Shown: positions 10,933 to 21,184, numbered from the stretch's first letter. The stretch: DNA of 64,000 nt from Azorinus chamasolen (GCA_963576725.1 OY755247.1:18354526-18418525), one strand, 5' to 3'. Numbers and translations: made by a program. Notes: a model not told the origin generated them from the sequence alone.

Positions 10933-11140
10933 GAACCTTTTTCCCTCATATAAACGCTTTGCCATGTCTTTGCAAACAGTGTAGATCAGATTATTCCTAC
11001 ATAGGAGCCGTCTGATCAGGGTCTGCTCTGTTTACTAAGGACGTGACAAATCGCTTGAAAATTTATATTATAAAACTGCAGCTAATAAAATTCAGGATGT
11101 CATTATTTCTTACATGAATATTGAACATGCAAAGGATTAC
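10933..11140 (-). mobile_element. Hairpin element, family B2
   Basis: Short arm TTTCCCTCATATAAACGC, hairpin with TCCTACATAGGAGCCGTC and a damaged left stem, then the long arm ending GAACATGCAAAGGATTA. Confidence 0.7.
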
Positions 11141-11146
11141 CTATCA

Positions 11147-11385
11147 AAATGCCTTTGACACTGTCCTACATAAAAGGGTTATCCAAAGCTCTCGGTCTAT
11201 GGTGTAGGCCAAAGCTACTGGACTGGGTATTTGGTTATCTTTCAGATAGAATTCAACATGTAGGAAGTGAATGGACACACATCAAGAGGCACAAGGTTAC
11301 ATATGGCATCCCAAAGGAAAATGCCATACGGCCTTTAAAGTCCATCATCTTCAAAAAATTACAAGAAGAATTGGACACCATGGAC
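11147..11385 (+). pseudogene. Decayed LINE reverse transcriptase fragment
   Basis: One frame reads AFDTVLHKRVIQ, as in the RT palm motif A region. Another then reads LLDWVFGYLSDRIQHV and VTYGIP, matching the segment up to the Q-G motif of CR1/Jockey-class reverse transcriptases. At least one frameshift separates them. The catalytic FADD part is absent. Confidence 0.6.
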
Positions 11386-11405
11386 AGATAAATGGTCATG
11401 AAAAC

Positions 11406-11522
11406 TACACCCTGAAATGGAAATACGGTGTACTTCACCCTGAAAAATGGAAATATGGTGTACTTCACCCTGATAAATGCAAATACGGTGTACTTCATCC
11501 TGGTAAATGCAATAGGGTGTAC
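11406..11522. repeat. Minisatellite, ~31-bp unit, four copies
   Basis: AAATACGGTGTACTTCACCC with variants recurs four times at about 31-bp spacing, directly after the decayed RT fragment. Confidence 0.8.
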
Positions 11523-11767
11523 ATGAGAATTGATAGAAATAACCTAGAACATAAATACAATCTATCAGGAGCAGTGACAGAAGAAAAATATATATACACC
11601 TATGGGGTTAATTATTGACATTACATTGAGCTTTAGTAGCCATGAGAAAGTTAACCATTGAGTAAAACCGTAACATCATAAATCGAGTTTGCGGTAAAAA
11701 AAATCAAACATCTAGCAGACTGGAAGTCAGATGAGGCGATGGACAACACGGTGTCTGGCCAGGACCA

Positions 11768-11957
11768 AGAGCTACAGATAAAGGTGCGTACGTACTCAAA
11801 TACTAAAATCGTCATTTCTCCACCAAACTCTATACTGTGACCACTCTTTAGAATCGTCTCTTCGATCCTAAAGGGTGGTCACGGTATAGGGTTTGGTGAA
11901 AAAATACAGAAGCTATTCTTGAAAATGTTAAATTTACGCATATTATACCTCAGATAG
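11768..11957 (+). mobile_element. Hairpin element, family G (first of an inverted pair)
   Basis: AGAGCTACAGATAAAGGTGC at the left, hairpin with ACTCTTTAGAATCGTC, then the arm TTCTTGAAAATGTTAAATTT. One hairpin arm lost part of GAGACGATT. Confidence 0.85.
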
Positions 11958-11972
11958 TATTATCAATGAGCT

Positions 11973-12166
11973 CAGAGGTCCAGATAAGATGCGTAAATTT
12001 AAACATTTTCAAGAATAGCTCCTTTATTTCTCCACCAAACCCTTTACTGTGACCACTCTTTAGAATCGTCTCTTCGAGACGATTCTAAAGAGTGGTCACA
12101 ATATAGGGTTTGATGGAGAAATGACGATTTTAGTATTTGGGTACGCACCTTTATCTGGAGCTCTGT
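11973..12166 (-). mobile_element. Hairpin element, family G, complete, 6-bp duplication
   Basis: CAGAGGTCCAGATAAGATGC at the left and ATCTGGAGCTCTG at the right. The flanks are both TGAGCT, a 6-bp direct repeat consistent with a target-site duplication. It is opposite in orientation to the copy at 11768. Confidence 0.85.
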
Positions 12167-12342
12167 GAGCTGTCAGACAGCATGCTACTCGTATTTTTGT
12201 GATGGTTGTCGGGATATCGTTAAAACCGAAAGTAGCTCGATATCACCATTTAGAGTACACAAAAGTGAACTAGACCTCAGAAGACCCAAACAAATTCCCG
12301 AATAATGATCCCAATGGTCTTCTTCAGCAGAGACAATATTGC

Positions 12343-12592
12343 TTAACCCTTTCCCTGGTGAATATTCATGTAATAAATAATGACGTCATGAATATTAAAA
12401 AAGATTATTTTTTATAATGGCATATGAACACAGGACATTTTGGCTCAGACAGAAGCTGTAGAATCACATCTATATTACACCATAAGCAAACAGAGCAGAC
12501 CCTGATCAGACGGATCCTCTAGGATCCGTATGATCTGGGTCTACTCTATTTGCAGATGCATCAAAATGCGCTTACATGGGGGAACGGGTTAA
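12343..12592 (+). mobile_element. Hairpin element, family B2, complete
   Basis: TTAA on both sides. It holds a perfect TGACGTCA at 12381-12388 in the long arm. The hairpin apex is CGGATCCTCTAGGATCCG, so the usual GGCTCC became GGATCC on both arms together, which suggests copying of one arm from the other. Confidence 0.9.
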
Positions 12593-13238
12593 GCATCGCT
12601 ATATGTCGAAGATAAAGGAAACTAACTTACAAATGCATGTTCCCGCCATCCGGCTCCAAAAAGATACCCTATTTGACTGCAGTGCATATATAACTTCCAT
12701 TCACATCCATAAGTGCTGGTACAAACGAATGACACGAATGATCACGTGAAAAGCGTGCACTAAATTTACAATGTACCCAGGAGCGGAACTAGACGGTGGT
12801 TCAAATAAACTACCGCTTAATCCGCTGGAAAAAATGTCTACACCACATGTCAGGGTTTCCCAAAATCACGCATATATGTAGTTTTGCCAAACAAATTATT
12901 AAATAAAACGACCGGATTCGGTTAACAGTTGTGTGTAAATAGTCCTCATGTCGTAAATAAAATATATAATTGTTTGTACCTGAGACAAAATAAAGATATG
13001 CTCTGTTAAAAAACTATATTTACCGAAAGTAATTTAAATTAATTAAAACCATTCTGATAAGTAACCATGTACATGTATTATATAGCGTTTATACCCAAAA
13101 TAAAATATAACACATATGAATATTCAAAGTTTGATATTTCCAAAAACGAACTTTTGATATCAACAGCTTTGTGCAGAGACCGTTCTATTTACAATGATTC
13201 GTTGACTTCACTATAAAACGAGGCAACTATGCTATTAC
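12593..13238. other. No recognisable feature
   Basis: About 650 bp with no hairpin, tandem unit or open frame I can support. Confidence 0.5.
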
Positions 13239-13374
13239 AGAGCTGCAGATAGCGATGCGTATCGAAATACTAAAATCGTCCTTTCTCCACCAAACCCTAT
13301 ACTGTGACCACTCTTTAGAATCGTGTTAAAGAGTGGTCACAGTATAGGGCTTGGTGGAGAAATAAAGGAGCTAT
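13239..13374 (+). mobile_element. Family G, left part, split by a LINE
   Basis: CAGAGCTGCAGATAGCGATG to AAATAAAGGAGCTAT. The remaining arm (TTGAAAAGGTTTAAATTCAA) lies at 17521-17556, after the LINE. Confidence 0.8.
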
Positions 13375-13444
13375 GTAAAGGTGGTCACGTGATATGGCGG
13401 GTGCAGACGTAGTTCGAATAGGAGAAGATGGATTTATATAATAT

Positions 13445-13528
13445 ATGAATATAAAGGTGTTTTTGGACAGAAACAAGTGTGTAAAATCAGGGACATTAGT
13501 GGTAAACCCAGAGTGGATTGATGGATAA
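13445..13528 (+). CDS. Small upstream frame in the LINE leader
   Basis: A 27-codon frame (MNIKVFLDRNKCVKSG and on) ends in TAA at 13526-13528. That stop overlaps the ATG of the next frame as TAATG. It may be a leader peptide, or the true N-terminus of ORF1 moved out of frame. Confidence 0.35.
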   Translation: MNIKVFLDRNKCVKSGTLVVNPEWIDG

Positions 13529-14058
13529 TGGTCAAAACAGGCAGAGGAAAGAGGAAAGATAGGAATAGTAGTGATGATAGCGATAGTGTAAACAATACGA
13601 AGATATTCAAGCAGAGAGGCCCGTCAGAGGAGAAAGATAGAGAACTTTCGGTAAGCGAAATTCTTGGCCAAGTTAACGATGCTTTGTATAGTTTAGGTAC
13701 AGACGATAGCTCAGAGAAACACAGTGTATCAGTTTTTGTAGAGAACAATGTAGATCTAGATTCCGCAGATCCCCAAGAGAACATTTCAGATAGAGTAGAA
13801 ATGGCGGAAGGAACGACGGAGCCTACTAACAGAGATCTCATGGAGTGTTTAGAGAAGATGAGTGTGAAATTTGACTCTAGATTAGAGACAGTAGAACAGA
13901 AGTTGAAAAGTTTAGAGAAACTTGAGATGAAAGTTGGTAGTTTCGAGAAAGAATTGAAGAGCATTTGGCTTGCCTTAGAGGATCGGACTAAGAGGGTGGA
14001 GGAGAGGGTTACTCAGCTTGAGCAAAGACCTATGATAACTAAAAAAAAACCACCATGA
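13528..14058 (+). CDS. LINE ORF1-like protein with coiled coil
   Basis: 176 residues. The N-terminus is basic (MVKTGRGKRKDR) and the middle acidic and serine-rich. The last ~75 residues have leucines at heptad spacing (MEC-LEKMSVKF, RLETVEQKLKSLEKLEMK), a likely coiled coil. LINE ORF1 proteins of this kind form multimers and bind element RNA; that role is inferred from position and shape. No zinc knuckle or RRM is visible. It ends with ITKKKPP, where the sequence jumps into the middle of the endonuclease, so the true C-terminus may have been deleted. Confidence 0.6.
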   Translation: MVKTGRGKRKDRNSSDDSDSVNNTKIFKQRGPSEEKDRELSVSEILGQVNDALYSLGTDDSSEKHSVSVFVENNVDLDSADPQENISDRVEMAEGTTEPTNRDLMECLEKMSVKFDSRLETVEQKLKSLEKLEMKVGSFEKELKSIWLALEDRTKRVEERVTQLEQRPMITKKKPP

Positions 14059-15035
14059 TACTCTTATATGGCTAAAATTAGATAAATCATTTTTCAATAC
14101 TAACACAGATTTATACCTATGTAGTGCATATGTTTGGGGTGAAGATTCTCCTGCATATAATACAGTAAACGTTGATCTTTTTGAACTCTTAGAAAATGAT
14201 ATATCTGAATATAGTTGTATGGGTAGTGTCTACCTAATAGGCGATTTTAATAGCAGGATAGGAAATAGAAATGATTTTATAACTCATGACATATTAAATG
14301 TTCATACAGATGACCCAGATTATGAACCTGACCGTACTCTTGGCAGGGCCTCAATAGATAATAAACACAATAGCCACGGTTTAAAGCTTTTGGACATGTG
14401 TAAATCTACATGTGTACGCGTGGCAAATGGTAGAATAGGTAACACGAACAAACATACTTACCTTTCATATAACGGTAGCTCGACAATTGATTTTTTACTT
14501 ACTCACGAAGATAACTTTTCATCGGTAAAGGACTTCTCCGTTCAGGAATTTAATTAATGGAGTGACCACGCACCATTACATTTTAGCCTTTTATGCAATA
14601 TAAAAGTATCATCTGAATGTTGTCAAACAGAGGTAAAATTTAAATGGAATGAATTGTATAAGAACCAGTTTCGCTCAGGTATAATTGCTTGCCTACCGCA
14701 GTTAAACGATATAACTGGACATATAAATTGTACAAGCAGACAGTCGGTGAATAGCGCTGTTAATAATTTCACCGATGTTATACGTAAAGTGGCAGACCCC
14801 ATGTTTTCTAAAACACATTGTTACAATAAAGCGGTAAGTTTTGAAAATGAATTAGCCATGAAAAACGCCGAATGGTTTGATACAGATTGTAGAAACGCCA
14901 GAAATCTATATTTAGAATCTCTACGAATTTTCAACAGCGATAAAAATGACAATAATAGATATAGGCTTTGCGGTCTGAAAAAACCGGTACAAAGACGTAA
15001 TTAAAAAAAAGAAAAACCAGTGTTACAGAAAAAAG
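14059..15035 (+). pseudogene. LINE endonuclease (APE type), partial and interrupted
   Basis: The frame from about 14059 reads VYLIGDFNSRIGNRNDF, then NSHGLKLLDMC and TYLSYNGSSTIDFLL, and after a TAA stop (14555-14557) WSDHAPLHF. GDFN and SDH are catalytic-site motifs of the apurinic-endonuclease-like domain that nicks the target. The first half of the domain is missing. Past the stop the frame runs to about 14980, where a frameshift at an A-run moves into the frame of the reverse transcriptase (YKDVIKKKKNQCYRKK then MHEIE). Confidence 0.75.
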
Positions 15036-17201
15036 ATGCATGAAATAGAATGTCTGAGAAAACAAAAGCCAAAAGATTTTTGGAAATATTTTAAGAGTAG
15101 GGCAAATAGTAAGAAGTCTGATATACCTTTAAACGAGTTTCGTGATTACTTTTCTAATCTAAGTACAGGTTTGTATAATTGTGAAAATGATGAGGCAGAA
15201 TTGTTCTCTGAAAATAACGATTTCGATATTCCAAATGATTCTTTTCCAGAACTTGATCAGCCTATTAGTGTCAGTGAAATTTTGTGTGCAGTAAAATCAA
15301 TGAAGTGTAACAAAGCTTACGGGGTAGATTGTGTATTGAATGAATATTTTATCGAAAGCGTTGATATATTGTCAGCGCATTTATGTGATATTTTTAACAG
15401 CATTTTGAATTCTGGGTTTTACCCCGAAGCTTGGACAAAAGGAATCATTATACCTTTACACAAAAAGGGAGATATAAACAATGTTAACAATTATAGAGGT
15501 ATAACCCTTGTAAGCTGTCTTTCAAAAATATTTACATCTATTTTAAATAAGAGAATAGAACAATTTTGTGAAGAGAATAATGCTATTTCAGATGCACAAT
15601 TTGGATTTAGAAAGGGTAGGTCAACAGTAGATGCCATTTTTATATTAACGTCTTTAATTCAAAAATACTTGAATCAAAATAAGAGATTATATGTTGTGTT
15701 TGTAGACATGATGAAGTGCTTTGACACGATATATCGAAACGGTTTATGGTTAAAAATGTATAGATGTGGTATAAAGGGTAAGTTCCTTAGAATTGTGCGT
15801 GATATGTACCAGAAAGTAAAGTCTTGTGTAAAATCCTGTTCTTCATATTCGGAATATTTCAGCTATGCTGTTGGATTGCGGCAAGGGGAGGTAATGTCCC
15901 CGATACTCTTCTCCCTTTTCATAGAAGACTTAGAATTGTTCTTGCAAAACGATGCCAACTCGGCTCTCCATTTTGATGATATAGCTCTTGTTTTATTACT
16001 CTTTGCCGATGATATGGCAATTCTAGGCAACTCCCCGGAAGAAATCCAGGAGCATCTAAATACTTTATCCGAATATTGCAAATTGTGGGGCCTTAGTGTA
16101 AATACTGACAAAACAAAAATTATGGTTTTTCGTAAACGTGGCGGCTTGCTACCAAATGAGAGCTGGATTTATAATGATAAGAATATAGAAGTTGTTAATG
16201 ATTTCAATTATCTTGGTACCATCTATAATTATACTGGTAATTTTGCACTAAACCAGGAGTATCTTATAGGTAAGGCCCTGAAAGCCATGCATGTATTACT
16301 TAATAAATGTAAAATATTTGATCTAAAGCCCAAAATACTTTGCCAATTATTTGATGCATTTGTAGCTTCTATCTTGAATTATTCATGTGAAATATGGGGC
16401 TACACAAAATCCAAAGAGATAGAAAGAATTCATTTGAAGTTTTGTAAAAGACTTCTACATGTTAAACCCAACTCATGCAATGCCACGGTTTATGGAGAAC
16501 TTGGACGGTACCCTCTATATATTAATAGATATGTACGCATTGTAAAGTATTGGTTGAAGCTTACCACCACAGATAATATCATACTTAAAACTGTATACAA
16601 TAAGGCACTTGATGACTGTAATAATGGTTGTAAAAACTGGATAGGCAATGTGAGGAATCTGTTAAATGATTATGGATTTTCGTATGTATTCGATGGCGTC
16701 ACTAATGATGCAAACAAATTTATTGGTGAATTCAGATCTAGGGTAATTGATACGTTCATACAAAATTGGAGTGCTTCTCTTGAAAACAGTTCTGTTTTAT
16801 ATATATACAAAAACCTGAAACCAAGCTTTGGTTACGAGCGATATCTTGATGTCATACCCAAATGTTTTAGATTTTACTTTTGCCGGTTACGAGTATCATG
16901 CCACACTCTGCGAATACAAACAGGCAGATATTCTAGAAATAGAATACCCAGAGAAGAAAGAACATGCTTATGTTGTAACTCACATGATATTGAAGACGAG
17001 TATCACTTTATATACATATGCCCTTGTTACTCTGATATTAGAAAGAAATACTTGAAGAAAATTATTAATGGTAGACCTTCAGTTTACAAATACATAGGAA
17101 TTCTACAAAGCAGTGATCGAGACATATTGGTAAAACTATCCTTGTTTATAAAAGAAGCCCTAGTGTTAAGAAATTCTATCGTCTCTAATATAACTGTTTG
17201 A
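15036..17201 (+). CDS. LINE reverse transcriptase with C-terminal cysteine motif
   Basis: 721 residues and the longest open frame in the window. It copies element RNA into DNA at the nicked target. Visible parts: the linker with NYRGITLVSCLSKIF (about 155-170), GFRKGRSTVDAIF (about 190), the palm motif FVDMMKCFDT (about 222), GLRQGEVMSPILFSLF (about 288) and the catalytic LLFADDMAIL (about 321). Near residues 640-665 is C-x2-C-x8-EYHF-x4-C, a C-terminal zinc-finger-like motif. The start codon is arbitrary: the reading frame continues upstream to the frameshift near 14980. The intact long frame suggests the copy is not very old. Confidence 0.85.
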   Translation: MHEIECLRKQKPKDFWKYFKSRANSKKSDIPLNEFRDYFSNLSTGLYNCENDEAELFSENNDFDIPNDSFPELDQPISVSEILCAVKSMKCNKAYGVDCVLNEYFIESVDILSAHLCDIFNSILNSGFYPEAWTKGIIIPLHKKGDINNVNNYRGITLVSCLSKIFTSILNKRIEQFCEENNAISDAQFGFRKGRSTVDAIFILTSLIQKYLNQNKRLYVVFVDMMKCFDTIYRNGLWLKMYRCGIKGKFLRIVRDMYQKVKSCVKSCSSYSEYFSYAVGLRQGEVMSPILFSLFIEDLELFLQNDANSALHFDDIALVLLLFADDMAILGNSPEEIQEHLNTLSEYCKLWGLSVNTDKTKIMVFRKRGGLLPNESWIYNDKNIEVVNDFNYLGTIYNYTGNFALNQEYLIGKALKAMHVLLNKCKIFDLKPKILCQLFDAFVASILNYSCEIWGYTKSKEIERIHLKFCKRLLHVKPNSCNATVYGELGRYPLYINRYVRIVKYWLKLTTTDNIILKTVYNKALDDCNNGCKNWIGNVRNLLNDYGFSYVFDGVTNDANKFIGEFRSRVIDTFIQNWSASLENSSVLYIYKNLKPSFGYERYLDVIPKCFRFYFCRLRVSCHTLRIQTGRYSRNRIPREERTCLCCNSHDIEDEYHFIYICPCYSDIRKKYLKKIINGRPSVYKYIGILQSSDRDILVKLSLFIKEALVLRNSIVSNITV

Positions 17202-17520
17202 TTTTAAAATCACACAGCTATATTTAATTGATAGAATTTAATCAAGATACCTGATGTCACTATTTTCAAATAAAAAAGTATTGTTCTACATTCCCAAATC
17301 ACCAGAAATGTCTTTTTCGTATGTGCAATTTCCTCTTTTTATCCCCCCCCCTCCCCCAGTAACCCCACTTGATTTACCTGTTTTCCTCCGACAAACACCT
17401 TCTACATTACATACTATGTAGTTTATATGTATATAACTCACGTTGACATTGTTAAAAAATACATGTATAATAGACGATGTACTATGTACAAGTCTGAATA
17501 AAATATGTTCTGTTCTGTTC
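17202..17520 (+). other. LINE 3' untranslated region
   Basis: Follows the stop of the RT frame. It holds a C-rich run near 17343-17358 and ends AATATGTTCTGTTCTGTTC, a repeated short tail as in many LINEs without poly(A). Confidence 0.6.
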
Positions 17521-17556
17521 TTGAAAAGGTTTAAATTCAAGCATCTTATCTGGAGC
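17521..17556 (+). mobile_element. Family G, right arm after the LINE
   Basis: TTGAAAAGGTTTAAATTCAA then CATCTTATCTGGAGCTATG completes the G copy begun at 13239. Confidence 0.75.
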
Positions 17557-18173
17557 TATGCAGTATTCTGTTTTCTATCAAAATGATAAATATACAATGC
17601 TAATACATTTTCACACGGATGCCACGGATATTATTGACGTGCGTGTTGTTGTCTTTTGTGCGTTTCGTCACAATTTGTCTTGTTTTATGTTGTTTCATGT
17701 TTGATGATGTTTTGGGTGCCGTACCCTTTTGTGTGTGACGCTCCCTGTAGGACTGGGTTTTTTTCTCACTTTTACTGAGATTGCAAACGAGTTTGTCTTT
17801 GACGTTGAACAATGCTATACAATAGAATAAGTTTTATTTTGTGTCGGCAAGTCGTTTTACAATTAACATAAGCTCGGGGCAGCTTTTACAACCGACTATG
17901 AAAGCCGCCTGTCTATCTTTGGACACTTTTAGACAATGTAGGAGAGGTAACTGATTCTTAGAAAATTATGTTTAAATCTTAATGTTTTCTGAGATATCAT
18001 GTCGGTATAGGACAGTGACATCAAGCCTGACGGGCACCGACACATCATATTTCTCTACCCGTATTAAGCCTGCTGAAAATATTCAGCCCAATTAAACTCC
18101 TTTCTGCAACAAATTGTATTATCCAAAGACCTATGATTATCATAGGTCTTTGTATTATCTTACTAATCGCAAG
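17557..18173. other. No recognised gene; one short hairpin
   Basis: About 600 bp without a family match. The only structure is CAAAGACCTATGAT-TATCATAGGTCTTTG at about 18124-18154. Confidence 0.45.
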
Positions 18174-18426
18174 TTAACCCTTTCCCTGATGAATATTCAT
18201 ATAGGAAATAATGACGTCATAAATATTAATAATATTATTTTTATAATGGCTTATGAACACATGACATTTTGGCTCAGGAAGAAGCTGTAGAATCGGATCT
18301 ATATTACACCATAACCAAACAGAGCAGACCCTGATCAGACGGCTCCTATAGGAGCCATCTGATCTGGGTCTACTCTGTTTGCAGATGCGTCAAAATGCGC
18401 TTACATAAGGGAAAGAAAGGAGTTAA
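18174..18426 (+). mobile_element. Hairpin element, family B2
   Basis: TTAACCCTTTCCCTGATG to AAAGGAGTTAA. Carries TGACGTCA at 18212-18219 and both typical stem mismatches. Confidence 0.9.
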
Positions 18427-18457
18427 TTGAGCTTATGAGAAAGTATCAGTCGAATGT

Positions 18458-18562
18458 CAAACAGACTGCATACTGACGAAACACCGAGTTACTCGGCGTC
18501 TAATCTGTATCCAAACTGGGTTCAAATGACGCGCAGGTTGTCTCTAGCTGACGAAGGGTTAA
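18458..18562 (+). mobile_element. Hairpin element, family D
   Basis: The stem contains CACCGAGTTACTCGGCG. The right arm ends GACGAAGGGTTAA. Confidence 0.7.
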
Positions 18563-18875
18563 TACATATTGCTATAAATTAATAAGCAAGTATAAGTACT
18601 ATGTATTTGCATGTTGCTTTGCATTTATTTTGTTGATGCATTTTATGAATGTTTACGCGTTTTGCTTTTTTATTGATTTGATTCAACAAATAGTTCTGTT
18701 ATACATGCGGATAAATTCAATTTCTTAGTCAGTTGTTCACATCACAAGATATTAAAATTGTGTCGCAATTTATTCAGCCAATGTCTACAGTTTCACACTT
18801 ACCGCCAATTTATGAACTATTCGACAGGCCTTGAAAACCTGGCACAGTTAACCTAGATCAGCAAGGTGGTGCATA

Positions 18876-19092
18876 TTAACCCTTCCCCTGTTCTATGTTT
18901 ATTTCAAATTCCATTACCTACTGAATATTCATGGACAAATTAGTTATAAGAAACATGGAAGGTGGAATATTGCAGACATTTAGAAAGTAAAGGAACAGAT
19001 GTATCAAAGTCCAATAGCAAACAGAGCAGACCCTGAACAGATGGCTCTGGTTCTACTCTGCAAATGCGTTTTAGATATGAAGGAAAGGGCTA
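18876..19092 (+). mobile_element. Family B1 with collapsed hairpin
   Basis: The long arm has ACCTACTGAATATTCATGG. The hairpin is reduced to GACCCTGAACAGATGGCTCT then GGTTCTACTC. The right end is AAGGAAAGGGCTAG. Confidence 0.75.
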
Positions 19093-20200
19093 GGATCTGT
19101 ATAATACAGTCCTTAACTCGTCTTATCTGAGAAAGCGCACCAATTTCCAAAAAGATAGAGCGAGAGAAAAAATATAAATATGAAAAAATCTAAATCTACC
19201 ACATACAAATGGTCTGTTCATATCCTCAACCCTAGCTTTAAACCTCGCAAAACGCGCCTACATTAATATTACGAACGCGACTACAAGTACAACCCATTTC
19301 AATAATTTTCATCCATTCCGCTTATTAAAGGTATTCGATACTCTTCAAACACGGAAAACATTCGCTAGCCAAACAAACCGTCGATCCGATATCATGGGAT
19401 TTTGATGTCAACTATTTCGAAATACAATTGAAAGCGTTATGCCCAGGATTAGTTTTACAGGAGAATCGGCATTTGTTTCTTTTGTATAAAGGTAAGAATT
19501 TGCAGTTTAGAAGAATGCGTTTTTACAAACTGATCTACTGCAAACTTTAAATTTAATCTCATTTCACAGCTCTTCCGCAAATTGACACTTTGACAGTTCG
19601 TTGACAGATTAAGATGAAAACAATAACATTCAATTAACATTTTAGATCTGAAGTTAATAACCGAGTCCCGTATTTGTTAATCTGAAACATCACTTTTGTA
19701 ACACTTGAAAACATGTTATGGCAGTGGATTCCCATGGAAGTAACCAGGGGTAGATTGTGTCGGTCAATAGCTTGTGTCGGTCATATTCACAGCTAATGTT
19801 TACTGTCACATGAAACACCGATTTTAATAAAAGCTTGTATTTTTTGTGATTTGTAGATGTTCAACCCGTCATTGTGATAACTGATATATGGTTTAGAACA
19901 TCCTATATCCTTTACCTTCATATAAACACCTGATCGGGGCATAATAATGTAAAATGTCGCAGTTTAAATAATAGATTCCTGTATCACTAAGGCAGAGAAT
20001 ATGTTCAAAAGCCAAACACATACATATATTATGTTGGCAAGTCTTACATTCAAATTGTAATGGTTAGAAAGTTTCAACTAACATCTCTGCGTCCCAATGG
20101 ACACAGACTCGTATAAGTCAACAGTCATTCTATGCATGTAAAGGACGCAGAATATTACGTCCGGGGAAACCCTGCTAGCATGTTTGCTTTCTTGCTGATC
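19093..20200. other. No recognisable feature
   Basis: About 1.1 kb, the longest repeat-free stretch before the kelch gene. No open frame above chance and no hairpin family. Confidence 0.5.
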
Positions 20201-20212
20201 CTGTCAATATGA
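20201..20212. repeat. Target-site duplication of the SINE, left copy
   Basis: CTGTCAATATGA here is repeated exactly at 20526-20537, just after the SINE tail. Confidence 0.85.
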
Positions 20213-20525
20213 CCGTCCGCGTGGCTCAGTGGTAGAGCGTCCGCCTGCGGTACGGAAGGTCGTGGGTTCGATCCCAGGCCGCGACAGACCAAAAGTCGTT
20301 AAAAGTTGGTACTAGTAGCTCCCTTGTCTACGCTCGACATTAAAGGTGTAGTTCAAGGACTGGTCGGCCCGGTGTCAGGATAATGTGACTGGGTGGGGTG
20401 CCCTTGCCATGTACCTGCGGCAGGGGTATTCCAGTGAGGCAGCACTATAACTTGTCTCATGCGGGTGCCGGCTGCAAATAACTGAAATACTGTTGGTCGG
20501 ACGTAAAACCCAACTCACTCACTCA
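20213..20525 (+). mobile_element. tRNA-derived SINE, full length, 12-bp target duplication
   Basis: The head has a polymerase III A box (GTGGCTCAGTGGTAGAGCG) and B box (GGTTCGATCCC). A ~200-bp body follows, and the tail reads ACGTAAAACCCAACTCACTC. Exact 12-bp duplications on both sides show a clean retroposition event. The tail is also found alone at 10158. The tRNA-like head is part of the SINE, not a working tRNA gene. Confidence 0.85.
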
Positions 20526-20544
20526 CTGTCAATATGAGTGCTCC

Positions 20545-20881
20545 AGCTGAGGTCTGCCTGAATGTCCACTTGGATATATCTGGTTCGATTGACAAGGTAA
20601 TGCCTTTCAGGGTGTCGTCCTGGATATGTGGGTATCTAGAGCTGCTGACCCTGTGGACACTGCACTTTTTGGGGTGGAAATCCCTCACCCATCTCTCTTC
20701 CCATTTGGCAACGGTGTTCAGATCCTCTTACAGTTGCTGCTAGTCAGGGTTGGACTGGATCTGTCTGTAGAGAATGCATTCATCTGCAAAAAGTCGTGTC
20801 TGTGAAGAACAGCCCTCCGGTAGATCGTTAATGTACAGCAGAAACAATAGCTGGCCCAGGACAGATCCTTTAGGTTATCTA
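20545..20881 (-). pseudogene. Decayed LINE reverse transcriptase fragment
   Basis: The minus strand reads GSVLGQLLFLLYINDLPEG, then RLFADECILYRQI with FADE in place of FADD, then after stops AKWEERWVRDFHPKKC. This is the catalytic palm and thumb region of a CR1/Jockey-class RT. Stop codons and the lost aspartate make it dead. Confidence 0.75.
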
Positions 20882-20905
20882 CTTGTAACATGGTGAAAAA
20901 GTTGT

Positions 20906-20977
20906 GGCTTGACTGGGACTCAAATCCAAGGCTTCTGGCTTACCATGCCAACACTCTACCGACTGAGCTACCAAGCC
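20906..20977 (-). mobile_element. tRNA-like SINE head, copy 1
   Basis: On the minus strand, 72 bases fold like a tRNA: GGCTTGGTAGCTCAGTCGG as the A box, a stem TTGGC/GCCAG with loop ATGGTAA, and a weak B box GGATTTGAGTCC. Repeated flanks (about 20885-21002) show it is a dispersed element rather than a tRNA gene. Confidence 0.6.
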
Positions 20978-21184
20978 ACATAGTAAAGCCTATCAACTTA
21001 TTTCATTACAATCTCTACCCGGCTACACACATCCCCCTCTACATGAGAATTCGTCCTGAATTCTTACACAAAGAACACTCCATGAGTTTCTTATTATTAC
21101 AAATTATCTTCATATAATCTTCATATAAATCACCCTTTGGGTTATTTACGTTGAGCGCCAAATGTAACATGGTGAAAAGGTTGT

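Larger units (their letters stand above)
13375..17520 (+). mobile_element. Non-LTR retrotransposon (LINE), nearly complete but broken
   Basis: About 4.15 kb inserted in a G element, whose two halves fix the ends. The order is a short leader, an ORF1-like frame, part of an endonuclease, a long reverse transcriptase frame, then a 3' region ending in repeated TGTTC units. The N-terminal part of the endonuclease is missing, and there is one stop and one frameshift, so the copy is probably inactive. The APE-type endonuclease remnant and FADD-type RT place it among APE-bearing LINEs; I cannot name the clade. Confidence 0.85.

Noticed and set aside
13434..13964. 176-codon minus-strand frame opposite LINE ORF1
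   Set aside because: It mirrors the ORF1 frame; the plus frame has the coiled-coil pattern and the right order with endonuclease and RT.
20213..20285. A tRNA gene at the SINE head
   Set aside because: It continues into a SINE body and tail with exact target duplications, so it is a retroposon head.
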